NCBI GenBank assembly: GCA_964019425.1
Contig: OZ025834.1
Location: forward strand, 688,501-752,500
Length of the DNA: 64,000 bases
From: Flectonema sp. DT1601
Taxonomy: Eukaryota; Euglenozoa; Diplonemea; Diplonemida; Diplonemidae
Direction of reading: 5' to 3'
The position numbers and the translations under genes were made by a program. The stretch's first letter is position 1. Each line of letters starts with the position of its first letter. The notes below the pieces were generated by a model. That model was not told the DNA's origin and searched no databases. It saw only the letters and a program-made list of their open reading frames with translations. This document shows, piece after piece, positions 51,657 through 62,158 of the stretch.

Positions 51657-51806
51657 CCCAGTGAAACCTAATGTTACTTCAAAAGACTAAGTTAAGCATC
51701 ACCATAGTTCACTGTATCCGTAACAGATGTTAAATTATCGTTATGTTTATATGATACAATACAGTTTGTATTTTACGAAATCAAACATTCAACCCCCCCC
51801 CAGTGA
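51657..51806 (+). mobile_element. dispersed repeat, copy 2, flanked by 8-bp direct repeats
   Basis: This ~134-bp copy of the same repeat is bounded by CCCAGTGA at 51657-51664 and again at 51799-51806, the arrangement left by insertion with an 8-base target duplication. The 3' copy merges with a C-run at the element's end, so about five to six of the eight bases are informative. There is no coding capacity and no terminal inverted repeat I can see; it could be a MITE- or SINE-like non-autonomous element. Confidence 0.5.
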
Positions 51807-52360
51807 TATTCTTTTTGATCTTGGGATCCCCGAACCGTTGGATGAAATATTTTATTTGGATCAGTTTGTTTGTTTTTTTCGTTCTTAATTGTTGCTACTC
51901 AGGAAGGACAAATCTGGAATCCCACCATTCAAGTATTGCAGACATAAGTACGTACATGGATTTAGTTCATGTTTTCTTTCACACTTTAGTCTTCGATTTT
52001 ACCTCAGAGACTGATGATGTTTTTTTCAGTTGTCCTGTGGTTGGTGCTGTTTCTGTTTCTCAGATAAAGCCTAATTGATAAAAAAAACAACAACAAATTA
52101 ACAAACACTCTTTGGAAGTATTTATGATTAATAAATACAAACACCGTGATGAGAATAGTAAACCAGTCAGGGTAATCAATATTTCGGTTTTATCACCAAT
52201 TTCGTATCAATTGTTGCATAAAAGTACGTCCTGCAACTAATTTTTTTTATTTTACAAAAAAGGAGAGACGAGGTACAGGTTAAAGAATACTCCTACCTAG
52301 AATTTATAACGAGGAGTATTTGGTTGAGAACATACATTCGAATTCCAAGGAATGAAAGAA

Positions 52361-52390
52361 GGGGGGGAACTTTGATACGGGGGGGAGGGG
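52361..52390 (+). other. G-rich patch (G7, G7, G4)
   Basis: Runs of 7, 7 and 4 guanines lie within 30 bases, followed by an A run. It could form a quadruplex in DNA or RNA; it lies about 320 bases before the next gene. Confidence 0.5.
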
Positions 52391-52700
52391 AAAAAAATAA
52401 ATAAAATTGTCGTTAAAACTGTTTAATGTTTCTTTTTTTCCGAATACTTTCAAAGACTCGATGATGTTCAAATAATTTAACCATTCATCCTCGTGGAGGT
52501 ATTTGAGATTAATCATCTCACAAAATAGCACCCAACTACCCACCTTAGTGAGTCATGTCAATTACGAGAGTTATGTTTATTACAAAAAATTATCATTTTA
52601 TTTTTATTTCTTTAGTACCAGTCCAGTTAGAATCACAATTCATGTCATCGACGTCCTGACTTTGGTTGCTCACTTTATGTTTGATTTCCCCAGTTACCGG

Positions 52701-52730
52701 ATGTTTATAAAATGGTCGATAGACAGCTGA
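52701..52730 (+). promoter_or_regulatory. nine-codon overlapping upstream frame before the Sfi1-like gene
   Basis: An ATG at 52701, 8 bases after the acceptor-like CCCCAG (AG at 52692-52693), opens a short frame that overlaps the main ATG at 52712 and ends TGA at 52728-52730. Confidence 0.35.
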
Positions 52731-55700
52731 ACTTCAGCTGTGCATCCCGTGATACTTTTATTGATGATATAAAAAGTGTTTTTACTGATGACGGGATGCA
52801 GCTGCTGAGAGATGCCTGCGGGCTGCTTGACAGCTGCGGAAGATACGGGGGAATTGAACTTGGCACAGAATCGCATGATATTGAAGTAGAAGCGTGTGGG
52901 AGAGAGTTGTTGAGAATGCAACCAGAGCTACTTGAAGCGGAATGTATTTATAAAATATTGGACGTCTTGAACATGTTAATGCACCGCCCTCACCAATCCT
53001 TGCAAGCGGGTTGTACACCAACCCAACAACTGGTATCACTTCTTCTTATGATCGCTTCCTTGAATTCCCATTCTCAACGTTCCTTACTAATCGATGAGGC
53101 ACTCGATTCTGAACTCACTTGGCAGCTGGTGAAAGACTTTCACTTTAAATGTATTTCAGAGCAGGCTTCAGCAGTCGGTATTTGTGATCGGAATATTCAA
53201 AGAAGGTTTTTCTTTCGTTGGAGGGCCAGAAGAAGGTCTGAAACAGCAACGACAAGTATCTCCATACTGTCGAGTTCTGTTGCAAGCAAACAAAATGCTT
53301 CATTGCAGTCCAGAGCAACCGCTGGTAGAAAGGCAAAACATTCGACTTCGATTCTACCGCAGTCGCAGTTGTCACCATTTGGTATGACTCGAGCACTGCA
53401 GGCTGCACATTCTCCTCCTCGTTCTCAAAATGATGATTCGATGTCACACTCTGGTCTGACTCCGTCAATCAGAATTCTCGATGAGTTGTCAGCAGCAACA
53501 CTCAACACTGCAGTCGCAGAAAGTAATTCACATAAAGATCCTTCTTCGGAAAATCGATCGAAATTATCGCACCTCAGTCAGGTACTCGAAGGGATTTCTT
53601 CTCCTTCTCTTGCTAGAAATGCGCAGTTCTGTGAGGGGATTGCCCGCAGTGTTCAGAAGACAGGTCACTATGACCCACGGCAACAACCTGGTGTTCGCTC
53701 TCCCGTTATCGCAACTAACGCTTCAGCGGAGAGTTATCTCGACGGCAATCCCTCAATTCGATCAACGCATCAGCAAATCATCGCAAGCAGCAGTCAGATG
53801 ATGGCTGATTCTAACAGCCGATTGGACCTACTCTTAGAAGGTGTCAAAGATGCTGCCGCAAAAGCAGCTGGGAGGCTTGAGACGTCGCAAAATTCCAAAC
53901 AAACGAGATCCTCTCCTGACGGAGAGTATACTCCCTCAGGTAAAGAGATTGAAGTAAGTGAATGTCAGGCAAGTGATGCAAGCACACTGCGTCAGACGAA
54001 TCGCAGTGAGAACGTTAGCAGATCGCAGCAAATGATGAGTCTTGACCTGTTGGGTGATATAAAAGATCTTCTTCGACAATCAGATCGGCCAACAAGTTCG
54101 GTTCCTGCCCCGTCATCCAAGAGGGTTGTATTTGCTACTGAGGAGAGTAATCAAACTGACAGGCACTCTGAGTTTAACAACAGCTGGGAACATCAAACAC
54201 GTCTTCACACAAATACCTATACTCCTGTTCTAAATCAAACTGCCGATTACATCTCCCGACCTAACAGTCACGACAAGTCAGTTCGTGGCATTTCCAGGGC
54301 GGTTTACGAACCCATTCTAAACCAATCTGCTGATACGTCTGGTCTCCAGCACAGATCCGTAATATCGGATGTCAACCCTACCGACGCACGACTTCGTGCT
54401 TTACGAGCGACAACAGAGTTTCAAATAACGCAGCCGAAAAGGAAACTAAATAATTATTTTAAAAGATGGCGAAAGACTTTCGCAAGCAGAAGACAAGCCG
54501 TGGACAACATCAAAGAGAAGATCAACAAGCGACTGGAATCAAAATATTTTATGAAGTGGGCGGAGGCTGCAGAAGATGAACAACAGTTGCGAGAGCGCTA
54601 CGAAGCGAATTTGAAGCTTCGCCTTCTTAATTTGTGGAGGCGTCGGGCGTTGGAAAACCAAACAGCCGATGCCTTCTATGAACACACGCTCAGGTTGACT
54701 CACATTAATATTTGGAGGAAGTTACTTTATCAGAAAGTATCTCTCAGGAAGTACGACTACCGCAGAAGTGTTTGTCATCTTCGATTGTATTTCATGAAAT
54801 GGAAACTCATCTCATTTCTTGTTGTTAAAAATCATCACATCCGAAAAGACGTATTCAACTGTTGGAGAACAAAATCAAAAGTTCAGCAAATCGAAAGGAA
54901 CAACAGTGTCAGGCCGACATGGGAAGCCTGGAAGGTTAAATATTTTCAACGGCGGACAACTGATCGGTCAAAGAGAGTAATATTTGACTACTGGAGAGCT
55001 GATACTTTTCGGAATCGAACAGTCGTTGCCAACGCCTGGGTGGATTGGAGAGACGCACTGGAGACTCAAAACTATCTCCGCGAGTTGAATGACACCGCGA
55101 TTAGCATCGACACCACTTCAACACTAAAGAAGATGATGTTGTTGTGGAGTAGAAGGTATCGACAGGAAAAGAAGATGAGATTGCTAGTTGAAGCAATTCA
55201 AAATAAAAAGAAATTAATTCTCCGCAAGCAACTATTCTACCGCTGGCACTACCGCGCCTGGGACTCCGCCGTGAGTACCGAAGTACAGCAGCAGTATAAT
55301 CGAAAGTTAGTTAAAAAGATCTTCGTCGTACTACAACAGGAACTACTTACACCAAAGTACCTTCGATCAGCAGAGTCCAGCTACCAACACCTTTGTAAGC
55401 TCAGAGTGTTTGCTCATTGGAGGAGAATGTGTATTTTAAATAAAATGTGTGATGACAATTCAATTTACTTCCAACAATCTACTCTCCGCGCCGGATTCGA
55501 AAGTTGGAAAGTAATGCTAAACAGAAAACTCATGATGCGGGTAGCAGACTCCATGCTGTGGCGAAGAAATGATCGAAAACTGAAAAACAGTTTCTCTCTT
55601 TGGCGTCAGAAGGCCTATCGCGTGAACCAATTAAGTGAAACAGTTTCAGCAGCGCAGTACAATTACAACTTACAGCTGCGTTGCTTTCTCAAGTGGTCGG

Positions 55701-55888
55701 ACAAATTTAGATATTTTTATCGAATTCGGGAATCGGAGGATCAAATTGCGACCACTCAAAGCCGTCATCTGATTCGACGTTTCTGGAAGTTGTGGAGAAC
55801 CAAATACCTTCTGGAGCAACGAACTCCTTCCTCGAAGAAGAAACATCAGAGCCATTCAGTTCCTAGTTTTTGGGGAGCCGCCAGGTAG
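52712..55888 (+). CDS. Sfi1-like centrin-binding repeat protein
   Basis: The 1058-residue protein has an N-terminal helical domain (~1-150), a Ser/Gln-rich linker with two copies of a NQ(T/S)AD motif (TPVLNQTADYISRP and EPILNQSADTSG), and from ~575 to the end a run of Sfi1-type repeats. Each repeat has a Trp-containing core preceded by a hydrophobic and followed by basic residues (YFKRWRKTF, YFMKWAEAA, LLNLWRRRA, HINIWRKLL, YFMKWKLIS, VFNCWRTKS, IFDYWRADT, LFYRWHYRA, VFAHWRRMC and others), spaced about 23-35 residues. Sfi1 binds many centrins along one long helix in spindle pole bodies, basal bodies and centrioles. A basal-body role here is inferred. The number of repeats, a dozen or more, is within the family range. 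An isolated repeat-like motif FFFRWRARRR occurs near residue 170. Confidence 0.88.
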   Translation: MVDRQLNFSCASRDTFIDDIKSVFTDDGMQLLRDACGLLDSCGRYGGIELGTESHDIEVEACGRELLRMQPELLEAECIYKILDVLNMLMHRPHQSLQAGCTPTQQLVSLLLMIASLNSHSQRSLLIDEALDSELTWQLVKDFHFKCISEQASAVGICDRNIQRRFFFRWRARRRSETATTSISILSSSVASKQNASLQSRATAGRKAKHSTSILPQSQLSPFGMTRALQAAHSPPRSQNDDSMSHSGLTPSIRILDELSAATLNTAVAESNSHKDPSSENRSKLSHLSQVLEGISSPSLARNAQFCEGIARSVQKTGHYDPRQQPGVRSPVIATNASAESYLDGNPSIRSTHQQIIASSSQMMADSNSRLDLLLEGVKDAAAKAAGRLETSQNSKQTRSSPDGEYTPSGKEIEVSECQASDASTLRQTNRSENVSRSQQMMSLDLLGDIKDLLRQSDRPTSSVPAPSSKRVVFATEESNQTDRHSEFNNSWEHQTRLHTNTYTPVLNQTADYISRPNSHDKSVRGISRAVYEPILNQSADTSGLQHRSVISDVNPTDARLRALRATTEFQITQPKRKLNNYFKRWRKTFASRRQAVDNIKEKINKRLESKYFMKWAEAAEDEQQLRERYEANLKLRLLNLWRRRALENQTADAFYEHTLRLTHINIWRKLLYQKVSLRKYDYRRSVCHLRLYFMKWKLISFLVVKNHHIRKDVFNCWRTKSKVQQIERNNSVRPTWEAWKVKYFQRRTTDRSKRVIFDYWRADTFRNRTVVANAWVDWRDALETQNYLRELNDTAISIDTTSTLKKMMLLWSRRYRQEKKMRLLVEAIQNKKKLILRKQLFYRWHYRAWDSAVSTEVQQQYNRKLVKKIFVVLQQELLTPKYLRSAESSYQHLCKLRVFAHWRRMCILNKMCDDNSIYFQQSTLRAGFESWKVMLNRKLMMRVADSMLWRRNDRKLKNSFSLWRQKAYRVNQLSETVSAAQYNYNLQLRCFLKWSDKFRYFYRIRESEDQIATTQSRHLIRRFWKLWRTKYLLEQRTPSSKKKHQSHSVPSFWGAAR

Positions 55889-56160
55889 TTTTTATTTAAT
55901 TGTATTGATCTTCTTTTGTTGTGTTTCATTAGATTTGTTAGTCAGCAAGTTGTAACCAGTTAAAGAACCAGCCAACCATTCGGTTGATCTCTCAGAAGTG
56001 TTGTTGTTAAATTGATTCTAATTCTCACTTCTCACTGCAGGGTACTCAGTTTGGATTCTTTAAGTCGGAGGGCGGGATTTAGTGAAAACTTTTAGTGTAG
56101 GTAACTAATTGGTAGAAGTGGTACAACAAAGATTAATTTTAATTACTCAGCGGCTATAAG

Positions 56161-56528
56161 ATGTCTGCCGCTGCTGTCCCAAGCGAGCGAGAGGTGAAGG
56201 AATTCATAACAACGATGAAGAAACAGATGGGCCCCAACAAGAGAATGATGACATTTGATAAGAGTAAAACAAATCCTCATATTATGAACATGTCCGTAGG
56301 AAGGGGAAACGAACTTACTGTCGGATGGACATCAGTTCCTGGTGAGTGGTCTTCGGTATGTCCTGTTCGATATTTATAAACAGAATACTTATTGTCTAAC
56401 AAAGTACATGACTTGTGAATTATAAAACAAAACAGATTCCCCGCCCAGGTAATCCGAAATCACTTCACAAACCTGGTAGTCGGATTCACACTGATTCATT
56501 AGATAGAACTTTCTCAAAGGGAACGTAG
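56161..56528 (+). CDS. 86-residue basic protein, two exons
   Basis: Exons 56161-56341 and 56449-56528 give 86 residues. The 107-nt intron begins GTGAGT and ends CCCAG, and the frame continues through GWTSVP|GNPKSLHKPGSRIHTD to TAG. It follows an acceptor-like ACTCAG 10 bases before the ATG. The protein is Lys/Met/Ser-rich (FITTMKKQMGPNKRMMTFDKS) with a basic C-terminus (LDRTFSKGT) and no signal peptide or membrane span. I do not recognise it. An alternative acceptor (AACAG at 56431-56435) would add only five codons before a stop. Without splicing, the frame is 72 codons. Confidence 0.6.
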
Positions 56529-56830
56529 TGTGATAGCAATCAGTTGCGGACTTAGATCTAATTCCACTACCACGGATGACGTCCATCTGTCTGGTAAACT
56601 TAACTATGCTGAGGTCATGGTTCCCGTGATACTTATTGTCTCACTGTAGACAGCAATAACTTTTATATTACACTGCAATCCTTACACCGGATCCGGATTG
56701 CTTTTGTTAACATTTTTGATTTCGCTGAAGTTGATATCAACTTTAACAGTCTGGAATGGGACAAGCGATGGTTAGATTATTCTGTCAATTATTTTGCATC
56801 ATAAAAGTACTATTTTACAGGTCTTGCATC
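56529..56830 (+). other. short gap before the chromatin-protein gene
   Basis: I see no gene. A pyrimidine/A-rich stretch ending TTTTACAG at 56813-56820 lies 10 bases before the ATG at 56831. An earlier in-frame ATG at 56756 lies upstream of that site and would add a hydrophobic stretch, so I reject it. Confidence 0.45.
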
Positions 56831-59800
56831 ATGCCCGCCAAGAAAGGCGGCGAAGAATGGAAAGCTGGAGAAAAAGTAGAGGCTGATTTCAACGGGGAAT
56901 GGTTTCCAGCTACGATATCAAAGATAATGACGAGAGGGAAGATTCAAGTTGACTGGGGAGACTCTTTATCAACTTTGACAAAGACTGAAATCAGAAGACT
57001 TCCTGGCGACAAGAAGAAAAACAAAGACGAGTTGTTTCAAGTTAGCGATGATGAAAGCAACAAGTCAGAAGCATCTGATGATGGAAAGAAGAAGAAGTCG
57101 TCAAGTAAGCAGAAAGCATCTTCTAAGAAATCAAAACAATCTGATTCCGATTCCTCTTCTGATGATGACGATGATAAAAAGAAGAATGCTAAGAAGAAGC
57201 CGTCGTCGAAAAAGGCGGCTGCTAAGAAGTCTGCAGCCAAAAAGGCTTCTAAAGAATCTGACTCCGACTCGTCTGATGACGACAAGAAGAAGAAACCCTC
57301 ATCAAAGAAGTCGGCAAAAAAAGATGACAAAACGAAGGTCAAGAGAACAGACTCGGGTACTGACGAACAAAAGAAAAGACCAAAACCTGATTCAAAGAAA
57401 TCGAGATCAAAGAGTAAGAAGGATGTCGAATCAGATGAAGAAATCGACAGCGAGACGATTCTCGAAGCACTCTCACAAATGGAATCTTTGCTAATCAAAT
57501 CTAAAGATGTTGACCCCTCTACTGCGAAGGGTAAGATCGCAGTAGCTCAACTCAAGGCTTTGTCTGAAACGTCTTCAGAAATCCCAAAATTTAAGAAATC
57601 ATTCACTCCACTTCTTCGGGAGGTTCGCAAACAAATTCGAGAGACTAAGAGCGAAACCGACAAGAAGAGTGCCAAGAAGTCAGCGAAGAAAGACAAGACA
57701 AAGCGAGAAGATGGTACTGACTCTGAAGGGGAAGCTAAGAGAGTAAAGAAACCAAAAGTAGAGAAGGGTCCGAAGCCGAGAAAGCCATTATCAGTACAGG
57801 GAATGCACGGAGCATCTATCAGAAAGAAACTTACAAAGGAACATCCTGACAAAACCCCATCAGAAATTAATGATCTCATCTCTGAAGCCTGGAAAGACAT
57901 TGCTGATGATGACAAGTCAGCTCTGGAAGCAAAGCACGAAGAGGCCACAGAGAAATGGGATAAGGCAGTTGAAGAATGGGAAAAGAGCGACTCTAAGAAG
58001 GATAAGAAGGATGACAAGAAACAAAAAGATAGTAAAAAGGAAAAGGGAAAGACAGATGTAAAACCAAAAGCTACCAAGCCACAGAGAAGTCTGCCCCTGT
58101 CGTCAACAGCTACTTCCTGGTTTGCTATTGCTAACTACACAGTTGACGTGGAAGCAGCTATTCGAGGCGGGTTGTCGAGCAGAAAGTCCGCAACAGCGTT
58201 AGTTGCTCGAGGTAAGGATATTGCCAAAGTTTTCGATACTTTTTATCGGCTCGACTTTTCAGATAAAGACCTCAGTCTTTATGACATCCACAAAGAGTGT
58301 GTTGATAAGTTGAGACAGCTTCAGGGTAAGACAGATATCGATCACATGCATATTTCTATTCTCATCGATGAACCTCCGACTTTTAAAAAATCAGCTCAAC
58401 AACTATACAAACAAACGATTCTTTCTGACATCACAAAGAAGGACCCGAAGATGTCAGCAAAAGATATCAACGCCGCTGTGACACAGCGTTGGAGTAAACT
58501 TTCAAAAGAAACTCTCAAAGAGTGGCGCCAAACGCAAAAGGAAGCGAAGGAATCGTTTATTAGTAATTATATATCCAAAGAGAGGTACAGGTTTGTAATA
58601 TCAAAAGAACAGGTTGAGAAGTTGGACGAAGCGCTTTCAAAACTTGAAAACAACGACGAGGTTCCAGAAGTAGTGTCGGAGATCTTTAAGTCTCCACAAG
58701 ATCTGAAAGTCGTTATGGACATCCCGTCAGATCGATCAGACCAAAATGAAGAAATCAAAACTCATGTGGGTGAGTCTGCTGAAGAAATTTTGAAGTTTGC
58801 GAGGGAAGTGTTGGCATTTTCGAAGTTCAAAACCAGAAACGTGTTGTCAGTTGAAGAACGTAAAAGCTTGAAGAAGCAACACGTTGATGCCCTCGACAAC
58901 AGCCGCGATTATCTTATAAAACTGAGGAACAAATTATTTACTCAATTCTGTGAAAAACCAACTCCAGAAATGGGAGAAGTCGTAAAGCAATGCACAAAGA
59001 AAATCCAACCATCTCTTGGAGAGAGATTAATGGATTCTTTCAACTCATCAGAATTTGAATTAAACGGATGGAACGTTTTGTTATTCGAAATCAGAGACAT
59101 CGTCGACGAGCTCGATTTGGAACAAAGACAAGCCCGTCGTCCTTTGAAACAATTTTCTTTCGGATCTTCCAAAGTAGACCTCGCCCCTGTTGGTAAAGTA
59201 CTTCCTCATGAGTCTACTGTCAGCCTTGATCCACTTCCAAACCCAACTGCTCTACGATCATCTATTCCTCACCACTTGTTTGGTGATGCTGTTCATTGTT
59301 GGTTAAATCTTCATGTGTTCGCACAGGCATTTCGGTATGTTTTCTTATTTTCGGCAAGTGGCAGAGCTTTTGTAGAACTTTTTAAAATAATTTAATGAAA
59401 TAAAACAATCAGCCTGACACGCTTCCCGCTCCACCAGTTCATCGAAGCCATCACGACAGCTGCAGAAACTAAGTTACTAAAAGCCATTTACTGCCAACTC
59501 CTCGGATGCATCAACGACTGCGACGGTGAATCGAAGCAGTGGCCTGCTGACGTGGCTGCGCTTCTCGCCAAGGTTTGCTATTTAATTTCTTTAATAAATT
59601 AAAGTTGTCGTTAATAGACTAATATTTTAATCTCAATTAGGACACCGAATTGGATGAACACGATTCCGACACTGAAAGTGATGAAGATGACGAGTCGTCA
59701 GAGGCAGATGAAGACAGCTCTAATGAGAGTGAAAGTAGCAGCAGTGACAGCGATTCGGATTCCGTGTCTGAGTCAGCGTCAGCGTCTGTGTCTGTTTCTG

Positions 59801-61353
59801 CATCGGATTCCTCATCAGCAGCCACATCCGGTAGCAATTCTGACTCCGATGCCTCTGGCAGCGACTCCGACGGTTCTTCCAACTCCGACTCCACGGGATC
59901 GTCTTCAGTTTCATCATCGAGCTCTCCAAAGAAGAAACTCACCGAAAGACAGAAGGCCAGCGCCAAGAAGCAGCTCCAGCTTTCAAAAGAAGCTAAAGAG
60001 AAGGCAAAGGAGGACAAGAAACGTGAGAAAATTGAAGCAGCTGCTCGCAAGAAGAAGGCAGCAGAAAGGAAGGCTACAATGAAGAAGAAAAGGGCTGAGG
60101 AGAAGAAGGAGCGGGCAGAGGAAAGACAAAAGGAAAAGGAAGAGAGAGAGAAGGAGAAAGAAGAGAGCAAGCTCACTGATGAAGAGAAGGCCGTACTGAG
60201 AGAATCATTAGCAGAAGAAGAGTACGCGGCAGGTGACTATCTCAGTGAAGCAATCCGTCAGACTATCGACTCGACTAGAGAATCTGGAGACTCTTCCTGC
60301 AAGGACTGGGACCTCACAACTCGCATTATCCTACTCAGAGGTCTCTTGAGAAAAGCTTCCCACTCCAAACAAATTGCTGATGCCGTTCGTGGATCTCATA
60401 AGAAATTGGCCGCCATTAAAACTTCTCTAACCGCAAAGGAACAAGCTGCTAACAAGCAACATCAAACAAGCCTCACTACATTAAGAGAATCAGGAACGAA
60501 GGAAGGAAAGGGATACGACGCACAAACAACAAGTCGCATCGAAGAGGTTGTTTCTGAGTACAAGTCGACTATCGAAACTCTTCGATTCGAGTCCTGGTTG
60601 GATTCCTCCAGCAATGACCCATGTTGTCGTCCACTTGGATCAGACAGACAGGGAAGATTATACTTCAAGTTCCCTACTGATCATCGATTGTATGTTTACA
60701 CTCACCACGTTCCTCTAAAAAGACTTCAAGCAGCCTGTGGTGTTATAGAGGGCGCTGAACAAGACCAACACGTATTCAATATTGATGGTGATGTGGATAT
60801 GGGAAACAGTCAGGAAGTTGACAACGATGAAGAGAAGAAGGAGGACGGAGATGAAGAGAAGAAGGAAGACGGAGCTGAAGTGCCAACAGCTGACAACAAG
60901 GGGGATGATAAGTGTGCTGCTCCTAAACAGGAAAAGGAAACTTCGGAGGAGAAGAAGGATGAACCGGAAGTAGAAAGTAAAGAGCAGGTACCAATGAAAG
61001 TTGACAGCGACCCAAAACAAAATGGGGCCGACAAGGAAGAGGATGACGCAGAAGGTTCCGAATCGGATTCCAACTCTGATGCAGAGGTCGCGGATAGCAT
61101 TCCTCACTGGATTGTAATGAATGGATCCTGGGGAACTTATCCTGTTAATAAAATTACTCCTCTGTTGTCCACTGAGACTAGTCAAGAGTATTCTCTGCAA
61201 GCTAAACTAACTGGGATGCAAAACTTCCTTCCGATGCAGCAAACTCACCGGGTGAAGCGCTACCCGGGTGCGATGGATATCCGCAGGTACACAAACAAGT
61301 ACACAACTTACGGATTTAGTTACCTCCCTGATGAGGATAAAGTAGACCCTTGA
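56831..61353 (+). CDS. Tudor-like/HMG-box/DDT/WHIM-like chromatin protein (three exons)
   Basis: Exons 56831-59334, 59413-59572 and 59641-61353 give 1458 residues; introns of 78 and 68 nt keep the frame. Residues ~8-58 look Tudor-like (ADFNGEWFPATISKI, then GKIQVDWGD). Lys/Ser/Asp-rich stretches follow. An HMG-box-like segment lies at ~315-390 (KPRKPLSVQGMHGASIRKKL, then WKDIADDDKSALE), and a second, weaker one at ~515-575. The DDT domain is completed by splicing (HHLFGDAVHCWLNLHVFAQAF, then RLTRFPLHQFIEAI). A basic coiled coil lies at ~970-1060. PLGSDRQGRLYFKF at ~1215 matches the WHIM2/D-TOX motif of ISWI accessory subunits. It is probably an accessory or reader subunit of an ISWI-type remodeller. 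I see no bromodomain or PHD finger. Confidence 0.82.
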
Positions 61354-62158
61354 GGATTTACTTATAGTATCTGACTGTTCACAAAGACTACTCGTATTTA
61401 ATTTAACAACAATGTTTGATTAATCTTATGTCTCTTGCTATCTTTATGGTCACTTCCTTGTTGACCTTTTTTTTTATTGTACTTTATTCTATTCATTATT
61501 TGGTCTTCTTCAACGCGACAAAAGAAACGAAAATAAATAAATGTTTTGACGGTTTCTTTAGTCCGTAGATTTGAAGGAACCACATCAACCAGTTTACTCA
61601 AGTAGTTTACTCAACCAGTTTACTCAAGTAGTTTACTTGGAAACATCTATCGTTGAAAGATTAGATAAGAAGAAAGAATTAAGAATATAATTATGTTAGA
61701 TCTTTTTATAAATGTTGGCATCAAACTCTACTTCTACTGTCGGATGTGACAATCAGAAGATGAATTACCTGTCAGTGAATTAATCGAAAGAAAGAAATTG
61801 AATTTTTTCCAAAAAAGTGTGTTTATTCAAACCTTCCGATATTTACTTTTGTGTGTTGTGGAACCAGCTGTTCAACTTCACTAGTTCTGTACTTCTCTTA
61901 ACTTATTTGCGAGTACTCGCTCGCAGCACAGTAACTAGTAGTTGTAATTGTTGGTTTGGATTAAAGTGAATTCGAAAAAGAGAATAACAAAACAAATGAA
62001 AGAAAGAACTTCATTGAACAAAAAACGACGAGATTATGATGTGAATTCTTCAGCCCTTCTTTACTTAAACAGACAAGAAAAATGCAAAGTACTGAAAGCA
62101 TGAACGGAGTTTAAATATATCCCATCCAGAATCGTATTTTACTGCAGCCTCCCCCCCA
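61354..62158 (+). other. 0.8-kb gap with a tandem duplicate
   Basis: There is no gene. A 26-base tandem duplicate lies at 61586-61637. A GCGAGTACTCGCTCGC near-palindrome is near 61909-61924. The acceptor-like TTTTACTGCAG at 62137-62147 precedes the last gene. Confidence 0.5.
61586..61637 (+). repeat. 26-bp unit repeated twice in tandem
   Basis: The unit CAACCAGTTTACTCAAGTAG plus TTTACT occurs at 61586-61611 and 61612-61637 without change. It contains the sub-repeat AGTTTACT twice. Confidence 0.9.

Larger units (their letters stand above)
48709..52711 (+). other. 4-kb gene-poor region with dispersed repeats and a possible LINE scrap
   Basis: I find no intact gene. It holds two copies of a ~120-140-bp dispersed repeat (49613-49733 and 51657-51806), an antisense reverse-transcriptase-like scrap (50238-50465), an AAT-microsatellite near 49470-49491, long T runs near 49411-49437, and a G-rich patch at 52361-52390. 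The first ~300 bases are less A/T-rich and contain short Cys-rich open frames on both strands that I do not consider genes. Confidence 0.55.

Noticed and set aside
56756-56830. Longer N-terminus for the chromatin protein
   Set aside because: The extension is hydrophobic and lies upstream of the acceptor-like TTTTACAG; MPAKKGGEEW at 56831 fits a nuclear protein.
60715-61200. 161-codon antisense frame
   Set aside because: It lies opposite a well-supported exon and is a by-product of its biased acidic and Lys-rich codons.
61905-61925. GCGAGTACTCGCTCGC as another copy of the hairpin-box element
   Set aside because: It has the GCGAG core but no preceding stem, no AACT and no GTGTG; it is a simple local palindrome.
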